Of a DNA stretch of 64,000 bases, positions 1 through 8,241 are shown piece by piece; position 1 is the stretch's first letter; each line of letters begins with the position of its first letter. The notes under the pieces are model-generated. The model worked only from the letters and a program-made list of their open reading frames with translations, ran no database searches and was not told the origin of the DNA. The DNA is from Stutzerimonas stutzeri (GTDB lineage: Bacteria > Pseudomonadota > Gammaproteobacteria > Pseudomonadales > Pseudomonadaceae). Where the stretch lies: positions 1,178,001 through 1,242,000 of the forward strand of contig NZ_CP073105.1 in NCBI RefSeq assembly GCF_018138085.1. Direction: 5' to 3'. The translations under genes were made by a program, and so were the position numbers.

Positions 1-1066
1 TGGCGCCGCCCAGCACCGCTGCGGGAATCGAGGCGACCAGAAAGGCGGCCTTAGGCAGCAGGCTCAGGCTGATCAGCAACAGGCCGGCGACCGCTGTGAC
101 GTAGCGACTGCGCACACCGGTCATCTGCACCAGGCCGATATTCTGGGCGAACGAGGAATGGGTGAAGGTATTCATGAAACCGGCGAAAAAGGTCGCGCCG
201 GCATCGCACAACAGGCCGCGGCGCAGCTGCTTGGGGTCGACCTCGTGTCCGGTGATCTTGCCCAGCGCCAGGAACATGCCGGCCGACTCGACGAAGATGA
301 TCACCACCACCAGGCACATCGACAGAATGGGCGCGAGCATGAATTGCGGCGCGCCGAAGTGATTCGGCGTCACCACCTGCAGTGCGGGAGCGGTGTCGAT
401 TCCAGACAGATCGACCATGCCCAGGCTACCGGCCAGCACGTAACCCAGGGCCATGCCGATCAAGACCGAGACGTTCACCCAGAAGCCGCGCATGAACTGG
501 TTGATCAGCAGGATTACCGTCAGCACGGCGGCGGCGACGCCGAGATAGGGCAGGGCGCCGAACTGGCCGCCGCTGCCGCCGCCCGCCCAGTTCACTGCGA
601 CCGGGAACAGCGAAAGACCGATGGCGGTGATCACGGTGCCCGTTACCAGCGGAGGAAACAGGCGGACGATCTTGCAGACGAAGGGCGCGAACAGCAGGCC
701 GAAGAAGCCAGCGGCGATGGTCGCACCGAAGATGCCGGGCATACCGACGCCGGGCATGCCGGCCATCACCACCATGCTGCTCACGGCGGCGAAGCTGGCG
801 CCCATCATGACCGGCATGCGGATGCCCACCGGGCCGATACCCATCGACTGCACCACGGTGGCGATGCCCGCCACCAGCAGGTCGGCGTTGATCAGGAAGG
901 CAATCTCCTCGCGTGACAGCCCGGCCGCCTGGCCCACGATCAGCGGCACGGCGACCGCTCCGCCGTACATCAGCAGCACGTGCTGGAAGCTCACCAGCAG
1001 CATCTGCAGCAGGGGTAGCCGCTGTTCCTTAGCTGGTGCGGTTTCCCGCTCGGTCACTTCGTTCAT
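1..1066 (-). CDS. NCS2 (NAT) family urate/xanthine permease, 3' end cut by window edge
   Basis: Proton-coupled importer of oxidised purines (urate or xanthine) in the inner membrane. About 355 N-terminal residues are visible of a family usually near 450-500. The N-terminus reads MNEVTERET. The first membrane segment carries the family's QHVLLMYGGAVAVPL stretch, and the nucleobase-transporter signature appears as QNIGLVQMTG just before the cut. It is the last visible gene of the minus-strand purine block, downstream of puuD, but a strong terminator follows puuD, so it probably has its own promoter in the 150 bp before its ATG. The substrate is inferred from the PuuD neighbour; xanthine, urate and uracil carriers of this family cannot be separated by eye. 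Confidence 0.9.
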   Translation of the reverse strand, partial: MNEVTERETAPAKEQRLPLLQMLLVSFQHVLLMYGGAVAVPLIVGQAAGLSREEIAFLINADLLVAGIATVVQSMGIGPVGIRMPVMMGASFAAVSSMVVMAGMPGVGMPGIFGATIAAGFFGLLFAPFVCKIVRLFPPLVTGTVITAIGLSLFPVAVNWAGGGSGGQFGALPYLGVAAAVLTVILLINQFMRGFWVNVSVLIGMALGYVLAGSLGMVDLSGIDTAPALQVVTPNHFGAPQFMLAPILSMCLVVVIIFVESAGMFLALGKITGHEVDPKQLRRGLLCDAGATFFAGFMNTFTHSSFAQNIGLVQMTGVRSRYVTAVAGLLLISLSLLPKAAFLVASIPAAVLGGA

Positions 1067-1106
1067 GCAAAACACCTCGGACGCTGTTGTTATTGGATGG
1101 CGCGCG

Positions 1107-1129
1107 GGCCCCGCTGCACGTGCGGGGCC
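1107..1129. other. Perfect 8-bp GC hairpin in the permease leader
   Basis: GGCCCCGC and GCGGGGCC flank a 7-nt loop about 40 bases before the permease ATG. There is no U-run, so it is not a good terminator. It may be leader structure or chance in GC-rich DNA. Confidence 0.35.
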
Positions 1130-1222
1130 GAATAGGGTTCGGGCGCTGAGTGCTCAGGCTCGATGGGGTCGATCTTTAGGTGGTACGGGGCTCGCTCGGC
1201 TAGTGCAGGAATAGTGGGGATG

Positions 1223-1249
1223 AAAAAAAGCCGCGCTCGGAAGCGCGGC
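1223..1249 (-). terminator. Rho-independent terminator after puuD
   Basis: Read on the minus strand, GCCGCGCT pairs with AGCGCGGC around a 4-nt loop and is followed by seven U. It lies about 15 bases past the puuD stop and separates puuD from the permease. Confidence 0.85.
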
Positions 1250-1263
1250 CCTGGGCACGGCGA

Positions 1264-2514
1264 TCAGTTGATCGGAGCACCCTTGTCGATCCAGGCACCG
1301 AGCAGGTCGCGCTCTTCCTGGGTCATGTGGGTCATGTTGCCCAGCGGCATGATCTGGCTCGCTACCGCTTGCGCATGGATCTTCGCGGCCTGCTGGCGGA
1401 TCTGCTCGGGCGTATCGAACATCACGCCGGCAGGCGCCGCGCTGAACATCGGGCTGCTCGGTTGAGCGGAGTGGCACACGGCACAGCGCTCGTTGATGAT
1501 CCGATGAACTTCGGCGAACTGGCTATTACCGGCTTGCTCGGCGGGCGCGGCGGCGGCCTGTTGGGCCTCGATGCTCTGCTCGCGAGGGCTGGTAGGCACG
1601 GCGTTGGGTACGCCACCCTGGCGGCTGGGCGCGGTGACGAATGCCAGGCAGATCATGCCGACCGCAGCGGCTGGCAGGGCCCAGGCGAAGCGGTTGCTGT
1701 CATGACGGGTGTTGAAGTAGTGACGAACCAGTACGGCGAGTACCGAGATGCCGGCCAGGATCGCCCAGTTGTACTGGCTGCCGTAGGTGCTCGGGAAGTG
1801 GTTGCTGATCATGATGAACAGCACCGGCAGGGTGAAGTAGTTGTTGTGGCGCGAACGCAACAGACCCTTGGCCGGCAGCACCGGATCCGGCGTGCGGTTC
1901 TGCTCGATGGCGGCAACCAGCGCGCGCTGGGCCGGCATGATGATGCGGAACACGTTGCCGACCATGATGGTGCCGATCAACGCGCCGGTGTGGATGTAGG
2001 CCGCACGCCCGCTGAACACCTGCGAGTAGGCCCAGGCGGCGAAGATCACCAGGACGAACAGCACCAGACCGAGCAGCGCCGGTTGCTTGCCCAACGGCGA
2101 ATCGCAGAGCAGGTCGTAGACGAACCAGCCGACGATCAGCGAGCCGAAACCGATGGCGATCGCCATGGCCGGGGCCATGTCGCTGCCGGGCGCGATCAGG
2201 TACAGCGAAGGGTTGAGGTAGTAGACCACCATCAGCAGGGTCACGCCCGACAGCCAGGTGGTGTAGGCCTCCCACTTGAACCAGTGGAGGTTGTCCGGCA
2301 TCTGCGGCGGGGCCAGCTTGTACTTTTCCAGGTGGTAGATACCGCCACCATGGATCGCCCAGAGGTCGCCCGAGAGGCCGTCGCGGGGGTTGGCGCGGTT
2401 AAGGTTGTTTTCCAGCCAGACGAAGTAGAACGAGGCACCGATCCAGGCGATGCCGACGATCATATGAATCCAGCGAATACTCAGGTTCAACCATTCGGTC
2501 AGATGTGCTTCCAC
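1264..2514 (-). CDS. puuD: Urate hydroxylase/oxidase PuuD (membrane protein with C-terminal cytochrome c domain)
   Basis: Oxidises urate to 5-hydroxyisourate at the inner membrane and passes electrons to the respiratory chain. It replaces soluble uricase. The N-terminal region is a string of hydrophobic helices beginning AHLTEWLNLSIRWIHM, with a conserved SRHNNYFTLPVLF block. The C-terminal tail holds one c-type haem site, CAVCH at residues 344-348, with a candidate Met ligand in the later IMPLGNMT segment. A GTG 18 bases upstream is possible, but the GTG at 2514 is preferred because AGAGG sits 7 bases before it and homologues begin at this point. Its product feeds UraH, encoded at the other end of this gene block. 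416 residues, normal for the family. Confidence 0.93.
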   Translation of the reverse strand: MEAHLTEWLNLSIRWIHMIVGIAWIGASFYFVWLENNLNRANPRDGLSGDLWAIHGGGIYHLEKYKLAPPQMPDNLHWFKWEAYTTWLSGVTLLMVVYYLNPSLYLIAPGSDMAPAMAIAIGFGSLIVGWFVYDLLCDSPLGKQPALLGLVLFVLVIFAAWAYSQVFSGRAAYIHTGALIGTIMVGNVFRIIMPAQRALVAAIEQNRTPDPVLPAKGLLRSRHNNYFTLPVLFIMISNHFPSTYGSQYNWAILAGISVLAVLVRHYFNTRHDSNRFAWALPAAAVGMICLAFVTAPSRQGGVPNAVPTSPREQSIEAQQAAAAPAEQAGNSQFAEVHRIINERCAVCHSAQPSSPMFSAAPAGVMFDTPEQIRQQAAKIHAQAVASQIMPLGNMTHMTQEERDLLGAWIDKGAPIN

Positions 2515-2666
2515 GATAATTACCTCTTGCACGGCCGGCGTACCAACCGTTGTTTCTTCTTATTCGACTCGTCGCAAGTGTCCCGCTTGCTCTGAAGCAC
2601 GCATTTCCGGCGCTGGCTGTGCACATCAGCCGTGCCGGGGATGGCCCTCGGTGATCAATCGAACAC

Positions 2667-3179
2667 TTACTCGGAGTCCCGGTGGGGGTCGAGGAGTACC
2701 AGCTCATCCTCGGTGAAAAAATGCTCGTCGCAGTTGTTGCCAGAACCGCTGCGATCGACCACCAGGAATTCATCCCGCTTTTCGATCGTCAGCACCGGGT
2801 GGTGCCAGACGCCGCGGTGGTAATTGACGCCCTGCCTGCCGTTGCTGCGGAAGGCGCGGACGTGTTCCGGTACAGGTGCATCGCCAAGTGGCGCGACCAC
2901 GACCAGAAAGGGGTTGCCGAGCAGCGGAATGAAAGCCTGGCTGCCCTGCGGATGACGTTCGAGCATGCGGATGACCAGCGGCATTTCCAGCGCGTCGGCG
3001 GCGAAGATGCTGATGATGGCCTGATCGTCCGGCTGCGCGGTCTCCACCGTCGCCAGCTTGTGGTAGCGGCGGGTAGACCCGTTGTTGATCATGAAATAGT
3101 CACTGCCTTCGGTTTCGATGACATCGCCGAAGGGGGCGAAGGCTTCCTTGGTCAACGGTTCGATCTTGAGTGTGCGCAT
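2667..3179 (-). CDS. allA: Ureidoglycolate lyase AllA
   Basis: Splits ureidoglycolate into glyoxylate and urea, the last carbon-releasing step of the pathway. It is a small cytosolic cupin-like protein of 170 residues, the normal AllA length. It begins MRTLKIEPLTKEAFAPFGDVIE, a typical AllA start, and contains the conserved NYHRGVWHHPV segment around residues 118-128, which supplies pocket residues. It lies downstream of alc, the enzyme that makes its substrate, but a 757-bp repeat array separates the two genes. Co-transcription would therefore need read-through of several strong palindromes. Confidence 0.93.
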   Translation of the reverse strand: MRTLKIEPLTKEAFAPFGDVIETEGSDYFMINNGSTRRYHKLATVETAQPDDQAIISIFAADALEMPLVIRMLERHPQGSQAFIPLLGNPFLVVVAPLGDAPVPEHVRAFRSNGRQGVNYHRGVWHHPVLTIEKRDEFLVVDRSGSGNNCDEHFFTEDELVLLDPHRDSE

Positions 3180-3222
3180 GCTGTGCTCGTTCAGTTGTTT
3201 TCGTTGTTCGCTTAGCGCCGTT

Positions 3223-3260
3223 GCCCCTCACCCTAACCCTCTCCCCGGAGGGGCGAGGGG
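3223..3260. repeat. Palindromic extragenic element, same family as the one inside lhr
   Basis: A GCCCCTCACCC lead is followed by CCCTCTCCCC, a 3-base loop, then GGGGCGAGGGG. The element matches, with about three differences, the left edge of each 183-bp unit inserted in lhr at 51430-52161. This is the usual extragenic setting for the family. Confidence 0.7.
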
Positions 3261-3341
3261 ACTGGCGCGGAGCCGCGGTTGACCTCGTTCCTTGCGCTCC
3301 CCCTCGGCTGATGCCGATGCAGAGCCGAAGAGCTTGCTTTT

Positions 3342-3936
3342 GTGGGAGCGGTCTCGACCGCGAAGGGTCTCGAAAGCGTTTGCGGTCGAGACCAGGCGTC
3401 CCCAACCGCTCCCACAGTGTGTATCTGGTCGGCTCCGGCTGGCCTCATTTCACGGCCTTGCCGAACAACCGCCTTACGGTTCCAGCGATGCCCCACCCTA
3501 CGGCCGGGGCGCGCTCTTTTGTGGGAGCGGTCTCGACCACGAAGGGCCTCGAAAGCGTTTGCGGTCGAGACCAGGCGTCCCCAACCGCTCCCACAGGGTG
3601 TATCTGGTCGGCTCCGGCTGGCCTCATTTCACGGCCTTGCCGAACAACCACCTTACGGTTCCAGCGATGCCCTTCCCTACGGCCGGGGCGCGCTCTTTTG
3701 TGGGGGCGGTCTTGACCGCGAAGGGCCTCGAAAGCATTCACGGTCGAGACCAGGCGTCCCCAACCGCTCCCACAGTGCGTATCTGGTCGGCTGGCCTCAT
3801 TTCACGGCCTTGCCGAACCACCACCTTACGGTTCCAGCGATGCCCTACCCTACGGCCGGGGCGCGCTCTTTTGTGGGAGCGGTCTTGACCGCGAAGGGCC
3901 TCGAAAGCATTCGCGACCGCTCCCACGACGGTTCGG
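3342..3936. repeat. Tandem array of about 179-bp units carrying copies of the alc 3' end
   Basis: GTGGGAGCGG-type palindromes start at 3342, 3521, 3700 and 3873 (periods 179, 179, 173). Each of the first three units contains an outer inverted repeat (GTGGGAGCGG with CCGCTCCCAC) and an inner one (GGTCTCGACC type). Each also has a 26-base stretch at 3445-3470, 3624-3649 and 3797-3822 that nearly matches the last codons and stop of alc (RLFGKAVK then stop). The last unit is truncated at the real alc end. The whole 3180-3936 gap holds no gene. It sits between two genes transcribed in the same direction. Confidence 0.85.
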
Positions 3937-4932
3937 TTACTTCACGGCCTTGCCAAACAACCGCAGACGGCTGACGCCACCGTCCGGGAAGATGTTCAGG
4001 CGCACGTGGGTGATCGGGCCAAGCTTGGCGATCTGTTCGCTGAACTCGTGCTCGGCGTGCATCTGCAGCTTCTGGCTCGGCAGCAACTCGCGCCAGAACA
4101 GGCTTTGGGTCTCGATCTGGCTGTCGGTGCCGCCTTTGACGTACGCCGCCTGGATGCTGCAGCTGTCCGGGTAGTTGCCCTTGAAGTGCAAGGTATCGAC
4201 GACGATCCGCTCGATCTCGCCAGGCGTGCCCAGCGCGACGATGACCCAGTCGTTGCCCGGCGTGCGCCGACGTGCGGTTTCCCAGCCGTCGCCCATGTTC
4301 ACGCCGCGGCCCGGGTTGAGGATGTTGCTCATGCGGCCGAAGTGCTCGTCGGAGCACGCCAGCGCGCGGCCACCATTGAGCGCCGAGGCGAGGTCGAGCT
4401 GCTCGTTATCGCCGACGGTGCTCCAGTCGCGGTACGGGATGCCGTGTACGCGCAGACGGGCAACGCCGCCGTCGGGGTAGATGTTGAAGCGCAGGTGGCT
4501 GACCGGCTTGTCGAACGCGATCTCGTGATAGTGGTGGCTGTCACCCTTGAGTTCGACGGCCGGAAGCACTTCGGTCCAGGCCGTTGAGTCGTCCGGATCG
4601 CCCTCGGCGAGGAAGCAGGCCTCCAGCGAGGCGGACGGCGGGAAGTTGCCGGTGAAGAAGCTGGTGTCGATGTCGACACCCTTGATCGTTCCCGGCACGC
4701 CGAGGCGAATCACCGCGTGGTCGTAGCCTTCGAAACGCTTGCGACGCGATTCCCAGCCATCCATCCACTTGCCGTTGTCATCGAACACGCCTTCTTTCCA
4801 AACGGCCGGCGTCGGCTGGAACAGCCGGTTGACGTCGGCGAACCAGTCGTCGGTGACCGAAAGGGCGCGGGTGCCCAGGCGGGCGTCGGCCAGGTTGACG
4901 TATTTCTCGAACGGTGCGGCGTAGCGCTTCAT
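3937..4932 (-). CDS. alc: Allantoicase Alc
   Basis: Hydrolyses allantoate to ureidoglycolate and urea. The 331-residue protein is built from two homologous halves. The first has [23 protein letters not shown], and the second has [24 protein letters not shown], so the internal duplication typical of allantoicases is directly visible. Each half ends with a matching [20 protein letters not shown] segment. Alc follows uraD by 39 bp in the puuE-uraD-alc order and takes the product of PuuE. Its last 26 bases recur three times in the adjacent repeat array. Confidence 0.95.
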   Translation of the reverse strand: MKRYAAPFEKYVNLADARLGTRALSVTDDWFADVNRLFQPTPAVWKEGVFDDNGKWMDGWESRRKRFEGYDHAVIRLGVPGTIKGVDIDTSFFTGNFPPSASLEACFLAEGDPDDSTAWTEVLPAVELKGDSHHYHEIAFDKPVSHLRFNIYPDGGVARLRVHGIPYRDWSTVGDNEQLDLASALNGGRALACSDEHFGRMSNILNPGRGVNMGDGWETARRRTPGNDWVIVALGTPGEIERIVVDTLHFKGNYPDSCSIQAAYVKGGTDSQIETQSLFWRELLPSQKLQMHAEHEFSEQIAKLGPITHVRLNIFPDGGVSRLRLFGKAVK

Positions 4933-4971
4933 GTTGTTCTTCTCTCGGTGTCGTCTGACGGGCGGTTTTGC

Positions 4972-5487
4972 CTACATCGTTTGCAGGCGGAACAACGCGA
5001 TCTTGTTGATTTCAGCCAGGGCGCGTGCGAACTCCTGCTCGGGCGTGTTGTGCATGCGTTCTTCGAAGGCGGCGAGGATCTGGTGCCGATTGCTGCCCTT
5101 GACCGCCATGATGAAGATGAAGCCGAACTTGTCCTTGTAGGCCTGGTTCAGCTCGGTGAAGCGGGCGAATTCTTCCGCGGTACATTCGTGAATGCCGGCG
5201 CCGGCCTGTTCGGCGGTGCTCGATGCCGTCAGCTCGCCGCGTACGGCCGCCTTGCCAGCGAGGTCCGGGTGAGCGTTGATCAGCGCCAGTTGGGTGTCGT
5301 GCGGAGCCGAGAGCATGGCCTGCGACATGCGCTCGTGCATCACCTCGACGTAGTCCAACGACTCGTCCACACCTGCCTGGTAAACGGTATCGGCGACCCA
5401 CGGCGAATGCTCGTAGACATCGGCGAACGTGGCGATGAAGGCGTCGCGGTCCAGGGTGGACGGCTTGATGGTCTTGAACGGGGTCAT
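4972..5487 (-). CDS. uraD: OHCU decarboxylase UraD
   Basis: Decarboxylates 2-oxo-4-hydroxy-4-carboxy-5-ureidoimidazoline to S-allantoin, the third step after urate. 171 residues. It has the family's INAHPDLAGKAA block, whose His is the usual catalytic base, and the SSTAEQAGAGIHECTAEEFARF region that follows. The frame stays open upstream, but the ATG at 5487 is right: it gives a full-length family protein and overlaps the puuE stop by one base (TAATG), indicating translational coupling. Confidence 0.94.
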   Translation of the reverse strand: MTPFKTIKPSTLDRDAFIATFADVYEHSPWVADTVYQAGVDESLDYVEVMHERMSQAMLSAPHDTQLALINAHPDLAGKAAVRGELTASSTAEQAGAGIHECTAEEFARFTELNQAYKDKFGFIFIMAVKGSNRHQILAAFEERMHNTPEQEFARALAEINKIALFRLQTM

Positions 5488-6416
5488 TAGCTGCGTTCCT
5501 GGGTCAGAGGGTGGGTCGTGTGCCAGTGGCGGGCGATGTCGACGCGGCGGGCGAACCACACCTGCTCGTGACCCTTGACGTACTCGATGAAGCGCTGCAG
5601 CGCCGCCAGACGCGCCGGGCGACCCAGCAGGCGGCAGTGCATCCCGATGGACAGCATTTTTGGCGCGCCCTCGCAGCCTTCGGCATAGAGCACGTCGAAG
5701 GCGTCCTTGAGGTAGGTATAGAAGTCGTCGCCCGTGTTGAAGCCCTGCACCTGAGTGAAGCGCATGTCGTTGGTGTCCAGGGTATAGGGGATCACCAGGT
5801 GCGGCTTGTCCGGGGTCGATTCCGGATCCCAATAGGGCAGGTCATCGTCGTAGGTGTCGGAATCGTAGAGGAAGCCACCTTCCTCGCGGACCAGCCGGCG
5901 GGTGTTCGGACCGGTGCGGCCGGTGTACCAGCCCAGCGGACGCTCGCCGGTGATGTCGGTGAGGATGCGGATGGCCTCGAGCATGTGCTCGCGCTCCTGC
6001 TCCTCGTCCATGTACTGATAGTCGATCCAGCGATAGCCGTGGCTGCAGATCTCGTGACCGTCGGCCACCATCGCCTTGATCACGTCCGGATGACGCTGTG
6101 CGGCCATGGCCACCGCGAAGATGGTCAGCGGTATGTCATGTTTGCGAAACAACTTGAGCAGACGCCAGACGCCGGCGCGGCTACCGTACTCGTAGAGCGA
6201 CTCCATGCTCATGTTGCGCACGCCCTGCAACGGCTGGGCTGAAACCATTTCGGAGAGAAAGGCTTCGGATTCGTTATCGCCGTGCAGCACGCAGCGCTCG
6301 CCGCCTTCTTCGTAGTTGAGCACGAAGGACAATGCGATACGGGCATCGCTCGGCCATTGCGGATGGGGTGGGTTCTCGGCGTAGCCGATGAGGTCACGGG
6401 AGTAGTCGGCGCTCAC
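5487..6416 (-). CDS. puuE: Allantoinase PuuE (polysaccharide-deacetylase fold)
   Basis: Hydrolyses allantoin to allantoate. This is the PuuE type, related to NodB-like deacetylases rather than to amidohydrolase allantoinases. 309 residues, with ALSFVLNYEEGGE near the N-terminus, HEICSHGYRWIDYQYM around residues 135-150 and SIGMHCRLLGRPAR near the C-terminus, all characteristic. It is the first gene of the minus-strand set puuE-uraD-alc. A palindrome TTGTATACAA lies 65 bases before its ATG and is the likely operator. The divergent neighbour is uraH. Confidence 0.95.
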   Translation of the reverse strand: MSADYSRDLIGYAENPPHPQWPSDARIALSFVLNYEEGGERCVLHGDNESEAFLSEMVSAQPLQGVRNMSMESLYEYGSRAGVWRLLKLFRKHDIPLTIFAVAMAAQRHPDVIKAMVADGHEICSHGYRWIDYQYMDEEQEREHMLEAIRILTDITGERPLGWYTGRTGPNTRRLVREEGGFLYDSDTYDDDLPYWDPESTPDKPHLVIPYTLDTNDMRFTQVQGFNTGDDFYTYLKDAFDVLYAEGCEGAPKMLSIGMHCRLLGRPARLAALQRFIEYVKGHEQVWFARRVDIARHWHTTHPLTQERS

Positions 6417-6480
6417 TGTTGTTATTCCTTTGTCTATCGCGGGTCGCGGCCTTGGTAGCTGTGCGACCGCCTTGATGCAA

Positions 6481-6490
6481 TTGTATACAA
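6481..6490. promoter_or_regulatory. Candidate GntR operator before puuE
   Basis: Perfect palindrome TTGTATACAA, 65 bases upstream of puuE. An identical copy lies before azgA, and variants precede uraH and the gntR gene. Regulators of the FadR subfamily bind short palindromes of this form, and one is encoded at 9960. Confidence 0.7.
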
Positions 6491-6646
6491 AACGTTTTGC
6501 GCTTTGTAAATCGCAATTCGCTGATTTCTTTCATCGGTCGACTCAACGGTCGCCTTCGCTGCGCTCCGCTTGTTTTGCCTCGAGCCCTGTCGATCCCTCC
6601 GGCGCGAGTTGTCGAGCAAAATCCTGGCCAGAGCTGTGCTAAAAAA

Positions 6647-6656
6647 TTGTGTACAG
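6647..6656. promoter_or_regulatory. Candidate GntR operator before uraH
   Basis: TTGTGTACAG, one base short of a TTGTNNACAA palindrome, sits about 120 bases upstream of the uraH ATG and just upstream of a possible -10 (TATGCT at 6696-6701). The intergenic region 6417-6768 contains no gene. Confidence 0.55.
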
Positions 6657-6768
6657 TTTTTCCTTAAACTGTCTTTAAAAATAGTTCGTGCGTGCTATGC
6701 TCGAACCCGGTCCACACCAATCACAAGAGGAGGCGGACATCGGCAGCCAAGCTGCGGTGTCGGAATCT

Positions 6769-7122
6769 ATGGGACGTTTGACTACTCATGTACTGGATGC
6801 TGCCCATGGTTGCCCGGGCAGTGACATCCGCATCGAACTCTACCGGGTCGAGGGCGAACGCCTCGAACTGATCACCACCCGGCAAACCAACGCCGATGGC
6901 CGTTGTGATTCACCTTTGCTTGAGGGCGACACCTACCGCTCCGGTGTCTACCAGCTGCAATTCTCGGCCGGCGACTACTACCGTGGCCGTGGCGTCGCGC
7001 TGCCCGAACCGGCTTTCCTGGACGTCGTGGTGCTGCGCTTCGGCATCAGCGCCGAGCAGGATCACTACCACGTGCCCTTGTTGATTTCGCCGTATAGCTA
7101 CTCGACCTATCGGGGTAGCTGA
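6769..7122 (+). CDS. uraH: 5-hydroxyisourate hydrolase UraH (transthyretin-like)
   Basis: Hydrolyses 5-hydroxyisourate, the PuuD product, to OHCU for UraD. 117 residues. It opens with [16 protein letters not shown], carrying the first His/Asp signature, and ends in the diagnostic tetrapeptide YRGS after [11 protein letters not shown]. The ATG at 6769 fits homologue N-termini; an upstream in-frame ATG at 6688 overlaps the likely promoter. The start is odd: the only strong ribosome site, AAGAGGAGG at 6725-6733, is 35 bases before this ATG with no ordinary start codon next to it. It is divergent from puuE and shares its operator region. Confidence 0.93.
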   Translation: MGRLTTHVLDAAHGCPGSDIRIELYRVEGERLELITTRQTNADGRCDSPLLEGDTYRSGVYQLQFSAGDYYRGRGVALPEPAFLDVVVLRFGISAEQDHYHVPLLISPYSYSTYRGS

Positions 7123-7196
7123 CGGCGCCTGCCGTGTGCAGCGACACGGCAGAGACCTCTCCCATGCGTGAACCTTGGCTCCCCTGAGTCCCCCGA

Positions 7197-7221
7197 CCCG
7201 CCTTTGATGGCGGGTTTTTTT
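7197..7221 (+). terminator. Rho-independent terminator of uraH
   Basis: CCCGCC pairs with GGCGGG around a 6-base loop and is followed by seven T, 75 bases after the uraH stop. Confidence 0.85.
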
Positions 7222-7315
7222 GATTTGGTGATGAGGCTCTAGCTAGGGGAGGGCGAGTTTCGCTCGCGGAGCTGTTTGGCTTTTAGATGCTGTGATCTAA
7301 CCCTTTTGTCGTGCT

Positions 7316-7365
7316 GGGCTGAGGTTTTGGTTTCGCCCAGTAGGGCGAACCCAATGCCTCAGCCC
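7316..7365. other. Two-tier 50-nt hairpin between convergent genes
   Basis: GGGCTGAGG pairs perfectly with CCTCAGCCC. Inside that, GG/CC and then TTCGCCC/GGGCGAA pair around a 4-base loop. There is no U-run. It lies in the 333-bp gap between uraH and the lysE-like gene, which otherwise holds only the uraH terminator. Confidence 0.5.
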
Positions 7366-7455
7366 ACTCGATAATGGGGCTCGGCGCCGATCTCGAAGCC
7401 AAGAAGAAAGGCAGGGGGCGCCGCTCTGCTCTCTACAGCCGACGCAATCGGCCCT

Positions 7456-8082
7456 TCACCGACTCATCAACGAAACCGCCCCGGCCCCTCCAAACAGGGC
7501 CGTACTGGTGCGGTTGAACCACACTTGCCCGCGGCCCGTTCGCAGGTGGCGCGCCGCCCCATGCGCCCCCAGCCCGTAGGCCAGCTTGCAGCACAGGTCC
7601 AGCACCGCCCAGGTCAGAATCATCACCAGCAATTGCGGCAGGAACGGCCGATCCGCACTGAGAAACTGCGGCAGGAAGGCTGCGAAAAACAGAATGTCTT
7701 TCGGGTTGCTCGCGCCCAGGCCGAACGCGCGCCAGAACAATTGGCGAAAGCGCGGGCTGACCTCGGCAGTCGTCACGCTGGGCCCGCTGGAGGGTTGGCG
7801 TGATGCCTGCCAGCTCTGCCAGGCGAGATAGAACAGGTAGAAGGCGCCGATGATCTTCAAAACGCCGAATACCTGTTCCGACGCCAGCAGCAGGGCGCCG
7901 AGCCCCAGCGCCGATGCGCTGAGCAGACAGATCGAGGCGCTGACCCCGCCGACGAATGCCGGCCAGGAGCGCCGCAGCCCATAGTTGAGACTGTTACTGA
8001 TCATCAGCAGCGACAGCGGGCCGGGGATCAGAATGACCACCAACGCTGCGCTCGAGAACAGCAACCAGGTTTCCAGGCTCAT
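7456..8082 (-). CDS. LysE/RhtB family amino-acid exporter
   Basis: Inner-membrane exporter of small amino acids or their analogues. 208 residues with about six hydrophobic segments. The N-terminal LVVILIPGPLSLLMISNSLNYG matches the family pattern (P-G-P near residue 21), and a central LGASNPKDILFFAAFLPQF block is the second signature. AAAGGAGC lies a few bases before the ATG. It faces uraH and has no visible link to purine metabolism. The exported substrate cannot be predicted. Confidence 0.88.
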   Translation of the reverse strand: MSLETWLLFSSAALVVILIPGPLSLLMISNSLNYGLRRSWPAFVGGVSASICLLSASALGLGALLLASEQVFGVLKIIGAFYLFYLAWQSWQASRQPSSGPSVTTAEVSPRFRQLFWRAFGLGASNPKDILFFAAFLPQFLSADRPFLPQLLVMILTWAVLDLCCKLAYGLGAHGAARHLRTGRGQVWFNRTSTALFGGAGAVSLMSR

Positions 8083-8198
8083 TTCGGTGCTCCTTTAGGC
8101 AAGTATTCAATATCCCGGCGCGCCGCCGATGGGCGCCATCCTGATCATATGCTGGCTGCGGCGTGCCCGGCAGCTTTGGGTCAGGTCATGACGCAGAA

Positions 8199-8226
8199 AA
8201 GCCCCATCGTCGAAACGATGGGGCTT
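8199..8226 (-). terminator. Terminator of azgA
   Basis: A perfect 12-bp stem (AAGCCCCATCGT with ACGATGGGGCTT) around a 4-base loop lies 16 bases past the azgA stop. A short U-rich tail follows on the minus strand. Confidence 0.85.
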
Positions 8227-8241
8227 TGTGTCTCGCCTGCT

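Noticed and set aside
3342..3936. CRISPR-like array in the alc-allA gap
   Set aside because: Units of about 179 bp are repeated throughout, with no short direct repeats separated by unique spacers and no cas genes.
5488..5832. Upstream in-frame extension of uraD inside puuE
   Set aside because: The extra residues have no similarity to UraD and lie wholly within the puuE coding region; the ATG at 5487 is coupled to the puuE stop.
7316..7365. Integron attC site
   Set aside because: No conserved core triplets of attC ends, no integrase and no gene cassette structure nearby.
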